Positions 14,473 through 22,533 of a stretch of DNA of 32,365 bases are shown one piece after another. Every line of letters starts with the position of its first letter. Position 1 is the first letter of the stretch. The translations under genes and the position numbers were made by a program. Origin of the DNA: an uncultured Methanobrevibacter sp. (lineage in GTDB: Archaea; Methanobacteriota; Methanobacteria; Methanobacteriales; Methanobacteriaceae); NCBI RefSeq assembly GCF_900314695.1, contig NZ_OMWD01000024.1:1-32365 (forward strand). Direction: 5' to 3'. Below the pieces are notes generated by a model. That model was not told where the DNA came from, did no database searches, and saw only the letters and a program-made list of their open reading frames with translations.

Positions 14473-15429
14473 ATGGTGAAAGTAAGTATTTTAGGATCAA
14501 CTGGAGTAATAGGTAAAAACGTAGCATTTACCTTGGCAAGAGCTGATACAGTTGATGAAATTGTTATGTTTGCAAGGCCTCAAAGTGTTGATAAGGCGAA
14601 AGGCGAAACATTTGATATGTATGATGCATTGGCAGCTGAAGATATTGATTGCGAGCTCACTCCTACATCTGATTTTAATGATATCAAGGATTCTGCAATT
14701 GTGTTGATTACTGCAGGAATTCCAAGGCAGGAAGGAATGAACAGACGTGATTTGGCAATTCCAAATGCAAAAATTGTAAAAAATTACTCGGAACAAATTG
14801 CTATTCATGCTCCTGATGCCATTATTTTAATTGCAACAAACCCTGTTGATATAATGACTACTGTCGCTTTAAAATATTCCGGATTTGACCGCAAAAAGGT
14901 TATTGGAATTGGAAACCACTTGGATTCATTAAGATTAAAAGCATATTTCTCCCAATTCATAAACATTAACAGTTCTGAGGTACATACAAGGGTCATTGGT
15001 GAGCATGGTGATCATATGGTTCCTCTTTTGAGTTCAACAACAATTGGGGGTATTCCATTAAAGTATTTTGTCAAATCTGTAGATGTTGATGTCAAAAGAT
15101 TGCTTAATCGTTTAAAAAATGCTGGAAATACCATTATCAGCAAAAAGGGTGCAACTGAATATGGTCCGTCATTTGCTATTTCAAATTTAATTTCAACAAT
15201 AATCACTGATAGCCATAAAATCTTGACTGTGAGCACATATCTTGATGGTGAAATTGAAGACGTATATGATGTTTCTTTAGGCGTTCCTGTTGTTTTATCA
15301 AAAAAGGGAATAGCCATGATTGTTCCGATTCATATGAATGATTATGAAAAGAATAAATTTCATGAAGCATGTCGAATAGTAAAAGAAACCACCTATGAAG
15401 TTTTACAAGCTCTTGATAATGATTGGTAA
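14473..15429 (+). CDS. mdh: Malate dehydrogenase (LDH/MDH family)
   Basis: This 318-aa enzyme interconverts malate and oxaloacetate in the partial reductive TCA route that methanogens use for biosynthesis. It has the nucleotide-binding GSTGVIG (8-14), the substrate arginine R85 in GIPRQEGM, which marks malate over lactate specificity, and R91/R92. N123, D151, R154 and the catalytic histidine H178 (GEHGDH) are also present. The end of the second strand reads MFARPQS with no acidic residue and has R35, which suggests NADP(H) use (inference). Length is normal. It is transcribed alone. Confidence 0.92.
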   Translation: MVKVSILGSTGVIGKNVAFTLARADTVDEIVMFARPQSVDKAKGETFDMYDALAAEDIDCELTPTSDFNDIKDSAIVLITAGIPRQEGMNRRDLAIPNAKIVKNYSEQIAIHAPDAIILIATNPVDIMTTVALKYSGFDRKKVIGIGNHLDSLRLKAYFSQFININSSEVHTRVIGEHGDHMVPLLSSTTIGGIPLKYFVKSVDVDVKRLLNRLKNAGNTIISKKGATEYGPSFAISNLISTIITDSHKILTVSTYLDGEIEDVYDVSLGVPVVLSKKGIAMIVPIHMNDYEKNKFHEACRIVKETTYEVLQALDNDW

Positions 15430-15733
15430 TGGTCATTCTCATTAGCATTTGGTTTTTTCATCGTTTTTGAAAATGGTTTAGGATTCATCATTGGAGTTAA
15501 TGTAGGATTCCTGTAAAATGCCCACAACTTTTTTGGGGATGCATTTTTCTCAAAAACTGCCTAATATCATAGATATGCTTAAAAGTGGTGAAAAAATGAA
15601 TTTTTTAGGTGAATTTAAAAAATGATTCATCTCCTTTTTTTTAATTATTTTAATTATATTAACAACTTAAAAACAAATGTTTAAAAACATTAAAAATTAT
15701 ATATTCTTATATAATGACTTTGGAGAATAAGAA
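15430..15733. other. 304-base intergenic region with one hairpin
   Basis: AAAATGC (15515-15521) and GCATTTT (15541-15547) pair around an inner CC/GG step, a possible terminator or regulatory hairpin. An ATG-initiated 35-codon frame (15518-15625) exists but has no ribosome-binding site and no known relatives to my knowledge, so I do not call it. A T-tract near 15636 may end the mdh transcript. TTATATATT at 15697-15705 and TGGAGAA just before 15734 serve the next operon. Confidence 0.4.
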
Positions 15734-16636
15734 ATGGTTAATGATAATTCCAAAACGGTTGAAATTAATAGATTGAAGTCTCCTTTGAAATATGATGATT
15801 ACAAGGTTTATGACAGTCATGGAAATGAGATAAAAGGCGTTGAAACTTTTTCTAAGTTGCAATATGTCATTGAACCGGACAGCAATATTTTAAGTGATGA
15901 TGAAATCTTGGAGTATGCTCCAAACTCAAAGGAAGCCGCTAAGGTCAGACTCAGAAGGGGCGTTGGAAACAATTCTGATGTGATGCTGATTTATGATTCT
16001 CTTCCATGGATTATCGGATTTTATTATACAATTTTAATTTGCATTGCAATTCCGGTTGTATATGGTGGAAATAAATCATTGATGTTTTTTGTTTTGATTT
16101 TAGCCATACTGCCGTTGCTTTATCTTTACTACATATTTAATTTAAAGCAGTATGTTGATAAAAGTGCCAAAAAACAAGTTAAAAAGTCTGGATTTTCGAC
16201 TATAGGCAGCACTCAGGAAAATCATGAATCTGAAGGTTTGGAATCACTCAAAAAATATGCTGATGAAATTGAAGATTTGAAAGCATCATACGATTCAAAA
16301 GAGAGTGCCGTCAGGAAACTAATTGAAAAACGCTTTGAGCCTCCACAAATAACTTATGAACGGTTCATGACAATCATTGATAAATCTCATGACTTGTTTT
16401 ATCATGAAGCTGAAAGTGCTCTCAATATAACTCAATTAGCCGTTGAAGACACTCCAAGAGTTAAAAATGAACTAGAAAATAAAATCAATACATTGAAATC
16501 AATTATAGACCAAATTGAAGATTTAACCAATGAGCTTGTGATAAATATAAGTTCCGATGATAAATCCGATGATGATGTTAAAAATTTGGTAGATGACATG
16601 GAAAATTTAATAGATTCTGTTAAAGATTACAAATAG
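15734..16636 (+). CDS. XpaC-like membrane protein with coiled-coil tail
   Basis: This is the first gene of a likely five-gene run. The 300-aa protein has a cytoplasmic N-terminal part, a two-helix membrane hairpin (about 91-110 and 115-134), and a long charged helical tail (170-300) with heptad-like repeats. That architecture, together with the TelA gene two positions downstream, matches the XpaC/TelA pairing seen in Firmicutes. There XpaC is named for 5-bromo-4-chloroindolyl phosphate hydrolysis but has no defined mechanism. GGAG lies 8 bases before the ATG. The assignment rests on architecture and context rather than a diagnostic motif. Confidence 0.6.
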   Translation: MVNDNSKTVEINRLKSPLKYDDYKVYDSHGNEIKGVETFSKLQYVIEPDSNILSDDEILEYAPNSKEAAKVRLRRGVGNNSDVMLIYDSLPWIIGFYYTILICIAIPVVYGGNKSLMFFVLILAILPLLYLYYIFNLKQYVDKSAKKQVKKSGFSTIGSTQENHESEGLESLKKYADEIEDLKASYDSKESAVRKLIEKRFEPPQITYERFMTIIDKSHDLFYHEAESALNITQLAVEDTPRVKNELENKINTLKSIIDQIEDLTNELVINISSDDKSDDDVKNLVDDMENLIDSVKDYK

Positions 16637-17233
16637 ATGATTAAAATGACAAAAAAATGTCCTAAATGTGGAAAGGAAGTGCCTGATGAATCCAAATTTT
16701 GCCTTGCATGCGGATATCATTTGGATAATAATGAGAGTGGCAAAGAAGAATCTAGGGTATTTTCAAATGGTAAAATCTTTTTGGTTTTAATTTTTGTCGT
16801 ACTTATTGCCGGAGGAATCCTGATATTTTCAATGGGTGGAAATGGCAGTAATAGTAACAATCAGAGCGTTGATAGCGAAATGGCCAAGGAAGCCAGCGAA
16901 TTTTCATTTACTATAAGTGATGTTAACGGTTATTATAGCAAAGAAAATAAAAATTACTTCTTTTGGACAGAAGTGCTGTTCCAAAAGGTTCCATCAAATC
17001 AAAAAGACTATATTGTAAAAGTTACATATCTTGATGAGAACAATACTGATATTGGTCATGAGATGGATAGCTTAGCCAACGTTTATTATGATACCAATTA
17101 TGCAATATCTGTTGGTTATCATACTTCATACAAGCATATGGATATTGATTCAGTTAAAGTAGAAATACTGAAAGAGGACAAAGTTATTAAGGAATGTTCT
17201 ACAAAAGTTGATAAAAATAAATTTAATTTTTAA
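16637..17233 (+). CDS. Zinc-ribbon single-pass membrane protein, unknown
   Basis: This 198-aa protein has a cytoplasmic zinc ribbon (C8, C11, C22, C25: CPKCG and CLACG), one transmembrane helix (47-66), and an external domain of about 125 residues with a Ser/Asn/Gly linker after the helix. Zinc ribbon-membrane-external domain proteins are common in this archaeal group and usually have no known function. The ATG at 16637 directly abuts the stop of the upstream gene; an in-frame ATG at 16646 begins MTKKCPKCG and is equally plausible. It lies between the XpaC-like and TelA genes, suggesting work at the same membrane complex. Confidence 0.72.
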   Translation: MIKMTKKCPKCGKEVPDESKFCLACGYHLDNNESGKEESRVFSNGKIFLVLIFVVLIAGGILIFSMGGNGSNSNNQSVDSEMAKEASEFSFTISDVNGYYSKENKNYFFWTEVLFQKVPSNQKDYIVKVTYLDENNTDIGHEMDSLANVYYDTNYAISVGYHTSYKHMDIDSVKVEILKEDKVIKECSTKVDKNKFNF

Positions 17234-17260
17234 GATAATCAAACAAAATAAGGTGATAAA

Positions 17261-18403
17261 ATGGCGGAATTTTCACTTGATGTTGATGAAATTAAGAAAG
17301 ATGTTGAAACTACACTGAAACAGGAAGAAGAAAAATTGGAAAATTCAAATATTAAAAACCAGGCTGATGAAAATGCTGTGGCAATATTTGAAGCTGATTT
17401 AAATAATCCTTCAGAAAGAGAAAGTATTTTAAGACCATTGGAAAACTTTGGTATGGATGATATTTCAAGATCCTCCCAAAGAAATGAGCTTCTTGCTACC
17501 AGATTTGTAGATATTAACAAAGGAGGTCAGGATGCTGAAAATATTGGTGAAAAACTCTCCGAACTTGACAGGCAGATGAAGGATTTGGATCCAAGTAAAG
17601 TGGATTTCACAAAGAAAGGTGTTCTTGGAAATCTCATGAATCCTGTTCGCAAATACTTCGCCAAATATGAAAAGGCGGAAAATTCCATTTCAAATATTGT
17701 TGAATCACTTGACCACAGCAGCAAGGTATTGCAAAATGACAATGTAACCATATTGAATGAGGAAAATAACCTTAGAGAAGTTACAAATAAATTATTGGCC
17801 GATATTGAGCTTGGTAAAAAGATGGATGAATCCATTGAATTGCAAATACAACAGGCGGAAATTGAGGGCGTGGACCCTGAAAAAATTGCCTTTGTCAAAG
17901 AAGAGGTTCTATTCCCATTAAGGCAGAGAATAATGGATATGCAACAGATGATAGTTGTAAACCAACAGGGAATAGTATCATTAAATGTAATTAGAAGAAA
18001 CAATAAGGAATTGATTCGTGGAGTTAACCGGGCTAAAAACGTAACAGTATCTGCTCTAAGAACTGGAGTTATGGTTGCACGCGCATTATATGATCAGAAA
18101 ATTGTAATGGATAAGATTCAGATATTGAATGAAACTACCAGTGACATTATTGAAACCACTTCACACATGCTAAGAGAGCAAGGAAGCCAAATCCAAAAGC
18201 AAAGTGCTGAGACAATGATTTCTCCGGAGGTACTTAAAGCAGCCTTTTCTGAAGCTATTGCAGCTATTGAAGATGTTAGCAATTATAAAGAACAAGCACT
18301 TCCAAAAATGAAAGAAACAATTGATATGTTCAGTGATATGGCTAAAGATGGCCAAAAAGTAGTTGAAAAAATTGAAACAAACAACAATAACCGTTTACAA
18401 TAG
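17261..18403 (+). CDS. TelA-family (toxic anion resistance) protein
   Basis: This 380-aa, almost wholly helical protein has no membrane segment and matches TelA in length and in the central SALRTGVMVARALYDQKIV and IIETTSHMLREQG stretches. TelA homologues are linked to tellurite and cell-envelope stress resistance; the molecular role is not established. AAGGTGAT lies 4 bases before the ATG at 17261. Clustering with an XpaC-like gene and two small membrane proteins supports a membrane-associated stress complex (inference). Confidence 0.88.
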   Translation: MAEFSLDVDEIKKDVETTLKQEEEKLENSNIKNQADENAVAIFEADLNNPSERESILRPLENFGMDDISRSSQRNELLATRFVDINKGGQDAENIGEKLSELDRQMKDLDPSKVDFTKKGVLGNLMNPVRKYFAKYEKAENSISNIVESLDHSSKVLQNDNVTILNEENNLREVTNKLLADIELGKKMDESIELQIQQAEIEGVDPEKIAFVKEEVLFPLRQRIMDMQQMIVVNQQGIVSLNVIRRNNKELIRGVNRAKNVTVSALRTGVMVARALYDQKIVMDKIQILNETTSDIIETTSHMLREQGSQIQKQSAETMISPEVLKAAFSEAIAAIEDVSNYKEQALPKMKETIDMFSDMAKDGQKVVEKIETNNNNRLQ

Positions 18404-18409
18404 ATTATT

Positions 18410-18829
18410 ATGAATGCATTTGAAAAGATTAAAAAATCATGGTGGGTAATTTTCCCTTTCACATTCCTGTTTCCAGGAGTTGGGTTTATATACATTGGGA
18501 TGAAATTCAACAACAAAAACTGGATTTTGGAAGGAATTACCTATGAATTGCCATGGTTTTTCTATTTAGTGGCATCTGCAATATATTCCTCCTCTTCAAT
18601 GATTATATATTATGGATGGATTTTACTTTTGGCAGCATTCATAGCCTTGATAAGGTCAATAATGGTTGCCATAAAGCTTGTTGACATTTATGATATGGAT
18701 GAAAATCCTGTCGTAACCAAGGTAACTTCCACACCTATGGGAAAAGCAAAAGAGGATTCCAGCCTAGGGGCATGCTGTATTTGTGTCATTTTTATTTTTA
18801 TAATCTTTGCATTTGTAGCAATACTTTAA
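18410..18829 (+). CDS. Small polytopic membrane protein, unknown (139 aa)
   Basis: There are at least three hydrophobic segments: about 11-30 (WWVIFPFTFLFPGVGFIYIG), 45-90 as a pair of helices, and a C-terminal 118-138 helix (CCICVIFIFIIFAFVAIL) preceded by a GAC turn. I do not recognise a family. It starts 6 bases after the TelA stop and ends 11 bases before dtd, so it belongs to the same transcript. A role as membrane partner of the XpaC/TelA set is suggested only by position. Confidence 0.72.
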   Translation: MNAFEKIKKSWWVIFPFTFLFPGVGFIYIGMKFNNKNWILEGITYELPWFFYLVASAIYSSSSMIIYYGWILLLAAFIALIRSIMVAIKLVDIYDMDENPVVTKVTSTPMGKAKEDSSLGACCICVIFIFIIFAFVAIL

Positions 18830-18840
18830 GGAGAAATTTA

Positions 18841-19287
18841 ATGAAACTGATAGTTCAAAGAGTCACCAACTCCAGTGTAGAAGTTGATGGAGATATTGTA
18901 GGTGAAATTGAAAAGGGTTTGATGGTTTTGGTAGGATTTGGCCAAAATGACACTGTTAAAGAAGCTGACTATCTGGCCAAAAAACTGGTGAAATTAAGAA
19001 TTTTTAAGGATGAAAACGGAAGAATGAACAAGTCAGTAATGGATATTGGTGCTAAACTGTTGCTTGTTCCCCAGTTTACATTATATGCTTCAACCAAAAA
19101 GAACAGACCTTCATTTCATAAGGCATTAAATCCAGATAAGGCAACTGAACTGTTTGACTATTTCACCGAACAATGCAGGCAACATGTTGATGTTGAAACA
19201 GGTGTTTTCGGCGCATATATGAAAGTCGATTTGTTGAATGACGGTCCTGTAACAATATTGCTTGAAAAGGAATTTGATGAGGATTAA
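18841..19287 (+). CDS. dtd: D-aminoacyl-tRNA deacylase, bacterial DTD1 type
   Basis: This 148-aa homodimeric proofreading enzyme removes D-amino acids and Gly from mischarged tRNA. The start MKLIVQRVTNSSVEVDG and the cross-subunit Gly-cisPro motif NDGPVT (133-138) are intact. The SQFTLYA active-site motif reads PQFTLYA with Pro77, a change at a normally invariant position. AAGGAGA sits 6 bases before the ATG at 18841. Most archaea use the unrelated DTD2, so a DTD1 gene suggests transfer from bacteria (inference). The gene follows the TelA operon after 11 bases and ends in a TTAA shared with the next, convergent gene. Confidence 0.92.
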   Translation: MKLIVQRVTNSSVEVDGDIVGEIEKGLMVLVGFGQNDTVKEADYLAKKLVKLRIFKDENGRMNKSVMDIGAKLLLVPQFTLYASTKKNRPSFHKALNPDKATELFDYFTEQCRQHVDVETGVFGAYMKVDLLNDGPVTILLEKEFDED

Positions 19288-19931
19288 TATAATTTTTCCC
19301 CAGTATATTCATTTTCTTCAGTGTAAATCCTGATTAATGTGTCTACAGTATCATCATACATCAATCTATATCCAATTGCTCCGCCTGAATTGGATTCAAC
19401 ATTATTAAGTGATGTATCGCTGTTTTCACCGCAATTATTAATTATATACCACATTCCGTGAGGGGTGTAGATGAACAATACTCCTTCACCATTTTTTGCT
19501 CCTTTTTTGAAGCTGTCGTCAGGGTCATAGATTTTGGTTGAGTGAAGCGCCAGTCTTGACAGGTTCTGTTTAGGATGGGTTCCAGTCTTTTTGAATAGGG
19601 TATTTAGCCAATTGTATGCATTATCCTTAAGGTTTACTTTAGCAATAGGGTCTGCAAAGGCCTTTTTTATTTTGTCCTGTCTTTTTTGTAGTGTATTTTC
19701 AATTCCAAGAATTTCTTCTACTTTGCTAACATCTTTTTCAAGGCATCTGTATCCTTCAGGTCTTCCGGTAACTTTGATAATGCCATCAACGAAATCTTTT
19801 CTTCTAAAGTCTCTCATGTATGGTTTTACCTTTTCAAATTCTTCATCAGGAATTCTTTGATTCAGACCATAAAGATAGCCGTATTCATTAGCATCATAAC
19901 ATTTTGTTTCCATTTTTAGCTCTTCTGCCAT
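19284..19931 (-). CDS. Uncharacterised soluble protein (215 aa)
   Basis: I do not recognise a family. The protein has no signal or membrane segment. It has a charged helical middle (DVSKVEEILGIENTLQKRQDKIKKAF) and a C-terminal half with several aromatic-rich strands (GEGVLFIYTPHGMWYIINNCGEN). An NSGGAIGYRLMYDDTVDTLIRIY stretch, like an enzyme or sensor domain, follows. The ATG at 19931 is preferred over the upstream TTG at 19940. It shares the palindromic TTAA stop with dtd. Confidence 0.65.
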   Translation of the reverse strand: MAEELKMETKCYDANEYGYLYGLNQRIPDEEFEKVKPYMRDFRRKDFVDGIIKVTGRPEGYRCLEKDVSKVEEILGIENTLQKRQDKIKKAFADPIAKVNLKDNAYNWLNTLFKKTGTHPKQNLSRLALHSTKIYDPDDSFKKGAKNGEGVLFIYTPHGMWYIINNCGENSDTSLNNVESNSGGAIGYRLMYDDTVDTLIRIYTEENEYTGEKLY

Positions 19932-20075
19932 TCTAATCAACTCTGTAATATAATCTAATATGAAATATCATGGATTATGATTAATTCGCATTGTTTAAAA
20001 AAGTTTCATTGTCATGAATATTTTCGATAGCATATCTTAAAAATCTTTTTAAATTAATAATTCAAATTAATTAAC

Positions 20076-20450
20076 ATGGTAGAAAATAACAAGAGCAATC
20101 GTGAATTCGGTTCTAATTTTGATAAGGATGAAGCCAATGAAATTTTTGATAAATTAGATAAAATCAATTCAGACGATTCAAAGAAAGTTGATAAAAATAT
20201 TGCTTCTATTAAAGACGTTACAAAGTTATTGAAAGAAGCTAAAAATTCTGATGAAAGCAAAGCTATAGAATTGTATAAAAAAGTTTTAGTCATAATGCCT
20301 GAAAATCTTGAAGCATATAATGGATTGGCTGACATTTACCGCAAACAGGATGATGAGGAAAGTGAAAGGGATATCCTAAAGAAAGCTATTCAAAATGTTG
20401 ACAGATCCAGTAAAAATGATTTGATGAAAAGATTGAAGGAAATCAGTTAA
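20076..20450 (+). CDS. Small TPR protein (124 aa)
   Basis: Residues about 62-115 contain one to two tetratricopeptide repeats (AIELYKKVLVIMPENLEAYNGLADIYRKQ). The N-terminal 60 residues are charged and probably disordered. TPRs mediate protein contacts; the partner is unknown. A TTTTTAAATT box lies about 25 bases before the ATG, so it has its own promoter. The Nim-like gene starts 27 bases after its stop and may be co-transcribed. Confidence 0.75.
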   Translation: MVENNKSNREFGSNFDKDEANEIFDKLDKINSDDSKKVDKNIASIKDVTKLLKEAKNSDESKAIELYKKVLVIMPENLEAYNGLADIYRKQDDEESERDILKKAIQNVDRSSKNDLMKRLKEIS

Positions 20451-20477
20451 ACTTCAGGTCTTTTTGGATGTGGTATT

Positions 20478-20948
20478 ATGTTTCGAAAAATGAGAAGACA
20501 CAAACAAGAGCTATCTGAAGAGGAGTGTATTGAAATATTGGCAAATGAACCTAGAGGTGTTTTAGCGCTTTTGGGGGATAATGACTATCCTTATGCATTA
20601 CCTATGAGTCATGTATTTGTTGATGGGAAAATCTATTTTCATGGGGCTATGGAAGGCCATAAGAATGATGCAATTAAAAAGCATGATAAGGTATCATATT
20701 GTGTGATGGATTCTGGCGTTAAAAAGGAGGATAGCTGGTGGTATACCTTCAGAAGTGTCATAATCTTTGGAAAAATTAAAACCATTGCTGATAAAAAAGA
20801 AAAAATCGATAGGTTGACTTACCTTGGAGACAAGTTTTTCCCAACTCATGAAGAAACCGTACGTGAAATTGATAGATTGCTTGATAAAACTGAGGTTTTT
20901 GAAATTACTATAGATCATATCTCTGGAAAAATTGTTCGGGAAAAATAG
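20478..20948 (+). CDS. Pyridoxamine 5'-phosphate oxidase-like / NimA-type flavoprotein
   Basis: At 156 aa it fits split-barrel flavoproteins of the nitroimidazole-reductase type: MFRKMRRHKQELSEEECIEIL at the start, GVLALLGDNDYPYALPMSHVFVDGKIYFHGA in the FMN barrel and a DSWWYTFRSVIIFGK strand. These bind FMN or F420/haem and reduce nitro compounds or act in stress defence. The substrate is unknown. Length and order are typical. A perfect 13-bp hairpin lies 18 bases beyond its stop. Confidence 0.83.
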   Translation: MFRKMRRHKQELSEEECIEILANEPRGVLALLGDNDYPYALPMSHVFVDGKIYFHGAMEGHKNDAIKKHDKVSYCVMDSGVKKEDSWWYTFRSVIIFGKIKTIADKKEKIDRLTYLGDKFFPTHEETVREIDRLLDKTEVFEITIDHISGKIVREK

Positions 20949-20965
20949 GATATGTATTTTGGAGT

Positions 20966-20997
20966 GAAATTAAATATGGTGGGACATATTTAATTTC
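20966..20997. repeat. Perfect 13-bp inverted repeat with 6-base loop
   Basis: GAAATTAAATATG (20966-20978) and CATATTTAATTTC (20985-20997) pair without mismatch around GTGGGA. No T-run follows immediately, so it may be an operator or an RNA hairpin protecting the 3' end rather than a simple terminator. Confidence 0.6.
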
Positions 20998-21038
20998 GTG
21001 AGAGTAGTCATATGTTTTAATTAAATTAGAAAAATATC

Positions 21039-21157
21039 TTAGCCTAATTTAATCAATCGGAGTAGTAATGAAAAATCAGATTTTTAGGTAAACCTAAATT
21101 TTTATTACAATTAATAAATTATCAACTATAGTATATAAATATTTTGGTATGCCTAAA
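21039..21157. promoter_or_regulatory. Three DtxR/MntR-like operator sequences upstream of ung
   Basis: TTAGCCTAA (21039-21047) matches a DtxR half-operator pattern. TTTAGG-TAAA-CCTAAA (21083-21098) is a perfect 16-bp palindrome. TTTTGG-TATG-CCTAAA (21142-21157) differs from that shape by one base and lies just downstream of a TATA-like box (GTATATAAATATT, about 21131-21143). Binding there would block transcription toward 21196. A ribosome-binding site followed by a seven-codon frame (21068-21091) lies in the same region and may be chance. Confidence 0.5.
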
Positions 21158-21195
21158 GAAAAAAATAATATATTTCAATCAATAAAATAATTCTT

Positions 21196-21855
21196 ATGAT
21201 AGGCAATGATTGGGATTTGGCACTAAAGGAAGAATTTGAAAAGGACTATTTTTTAAAAATTAATGATTTCATCAATAAAGAATACGAAACAAAGACAATT
21301 TACCCTCCATATGATGAGATATTCAACGCATTTAAATTAACACCATTGAACGAGGTTAAAGTTGTTATTTTAGGTCAGGACCCTTATCATGAAAAGGGAC
21401 AGGCCCATGGACTTGCATTTTCAACACCCTCTGGCCGTCCAAAACCAAGATCACTCAACAACATCTTTAAAGAAATCAATGCAGAATATGATTATCCCAT
21501 TCCCGAATCAGGATGTTTGGAATCATGGGCAAACCAGGGTGTATTTTTACTCAATACAGTTTTGACAGTCGAAGAGGGTAATGCAAACTCCCACAGCAAA
21601 TGTGGATGGCAAATTTTTACAGATAATGTGATAAAACTATTGGACTGTCAAACACAACCTATAGTATTTATGCTTTGGGGAAAACAGGCTGAAAAGAAAA
21701 AGGAATTGATAAAAAATCCAAATCATCTGGTTTTGATAACGTCTCATCCTTCGCCTTTTTCTGCAAGACGTGGATTTTTCGGTTCAAATCATTTTATAAA
21801 AGCTAATGAATTTTTAAAGCAGAATAATCTAAAAGAAATAAATTGGAGATTATGA
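21196..21855 (+). CDS. ung: Uracil-DNA glycosylase, family 1
   Basis: This 219-aa enzyme removes uracil from DNA as the first step of base-excision repair. It shows the catalytic water-activating loop GQDPYH (60-65, D62), the uracil-contacting N120 in LLN, and the leucine-loop histidine H184 in HPSPFS. Family 1 is the bacterial/eukaryotic type, whereas most archaea use families 4 or 5, so lateral gain is likely (inference). The ATG lacks a ribosome-binding site. Upstream operators suggest metal-responsive control. Confidence 0.95.
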   Translation: MIGNDWDLALKEEFEKDYFLKINDFINKEYETKTIYPPYDEIFNAFKLTPLNEVKVVILGQDPYHEKGQAHGLAFSTPSGRPKPRSLNNIFKEINAEYDYPIPESGCLESWANQGVFLLNTVLTVEEGNANSHSKCGWQIFTDNVIKLLDCQTQPIVFMLWGKQAEKKKELIKNPNHLVLITSHPSPFSARRGFFGSNHFIKANEFLKQNNLKEINWRL

Positions 21856-21856
21856 T

Positions 21857-22459
21857 TTAGCTCATAACTCCAAAGTTAATACCATTGCTTCCAACAGATA
21901 CAAAGGAATGATGTCCCTTGTCATTTTGAGGGTAATCATATCTTTGAGATTCAATTGCATTTACAACCTTATAGTTGTTATATTCATTATTGAGAATGGA
22001 ATAGAACTCTGTCTTGTTGTAATTTGACTTGTTTGCACTTTTCACCACTTCTTTAATTGTTGGTGTTATGTCGCTGCCTCTCCATGCGATATAATAGAAC
22101 TCATCACCTGCTGAGAACCATAACTTGGAATTGTTTGCTCCGTCATTGCGGTCATATGTCATGAAGTGGATTGCATCGTGGCCTTCAACATTGACTTTTT
22201 TGATTTGGCTGTTGTGTTCCAGAAAATATCCATACAAATCCATTATTCTTGGATTGACATATCTTATTGTGAAAACGTCTATGTCCTCATCGAATTCGTA
22301 CATATTGAAGTCGCTTGAATATGGATTTTTGTATTCCGGAGGAATCTTGAACTCCTCATATCCCACAATAGCTTCAGTCCAATTGGAGCTATCAAGTGCA
22401 TTTACTGCATTAATTAAAAACATTAGAATAAAAATAAAAATCATGATTTTTTTAAGCAT
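21857..22459 (-). CDS. Small secreted protein, unknown (200 aa)
   Basis: Residues 1-21 are a signal peptide (KKIMIFIFILMFLINAVNA). The mature part has WRGSD and a Tyr/Asn-rich core and two N-x-S/T sites. Its FYYIAWRGSDITPTIKEVV and HDAIHFMTYDR segments look like the strand pairs of a small external beta domain, similar in size and style to the protein at 23193. I do not recognise a named family. The ATG at 22459 has a TTTAAATAAT box about 25 bases upstream. Confidence 0.68.
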   Translation of the reverse strand: MLKKIMIFIFILMFLINAVNALDSSNWTEAIVGYEEFKIPPEYKNPYSSDFNMYEFDEDIDVFTIRYVNPRIMDLYGYFLEHNSQIKKVNVEGHDAIHFMTYDRNDGANNSKLWFSAGDEFYYIAWRGSDITPTIKEVVKSANKSNYNKTEFYSILNNEYNNYKVVNAIESQRYDYPQNDKGHHSFVSVGSNGINFGVMS

Positions 22460-22533
22460 ATTAATACTGTGTTTGATATTATTTAAATAGAAGTAGGGAA
22501 ATTATTATTAAGGTTCAATTTCATTATCGTAAT

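Noticed and set aside
15518..15625. 35-codon open frame between mdh and the XpaC-like gene
   Set aside because: It has no ribosome-binding site or TATA-like box, and part of it forms a hairpin (15515-15547). I see no reason to call it a gene without conservation data.
17239..17520. Ser-rich reading frame on the minus strand opposite telA, and similar frames elsewhere (6084-6380, 15012-15317)
   Set aside because: These mirror real genes on the other strand and show low-complexity Ser/Phe/Ile composition typical of antisense shadows.
21068..21091. Seven-codon frame with a GGAG site, possibly a leader peptide
   Set aside because: It overlaps the DtxR-like palindrome and no attenuator-like alternative stems are visible. 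Too short to support alone.
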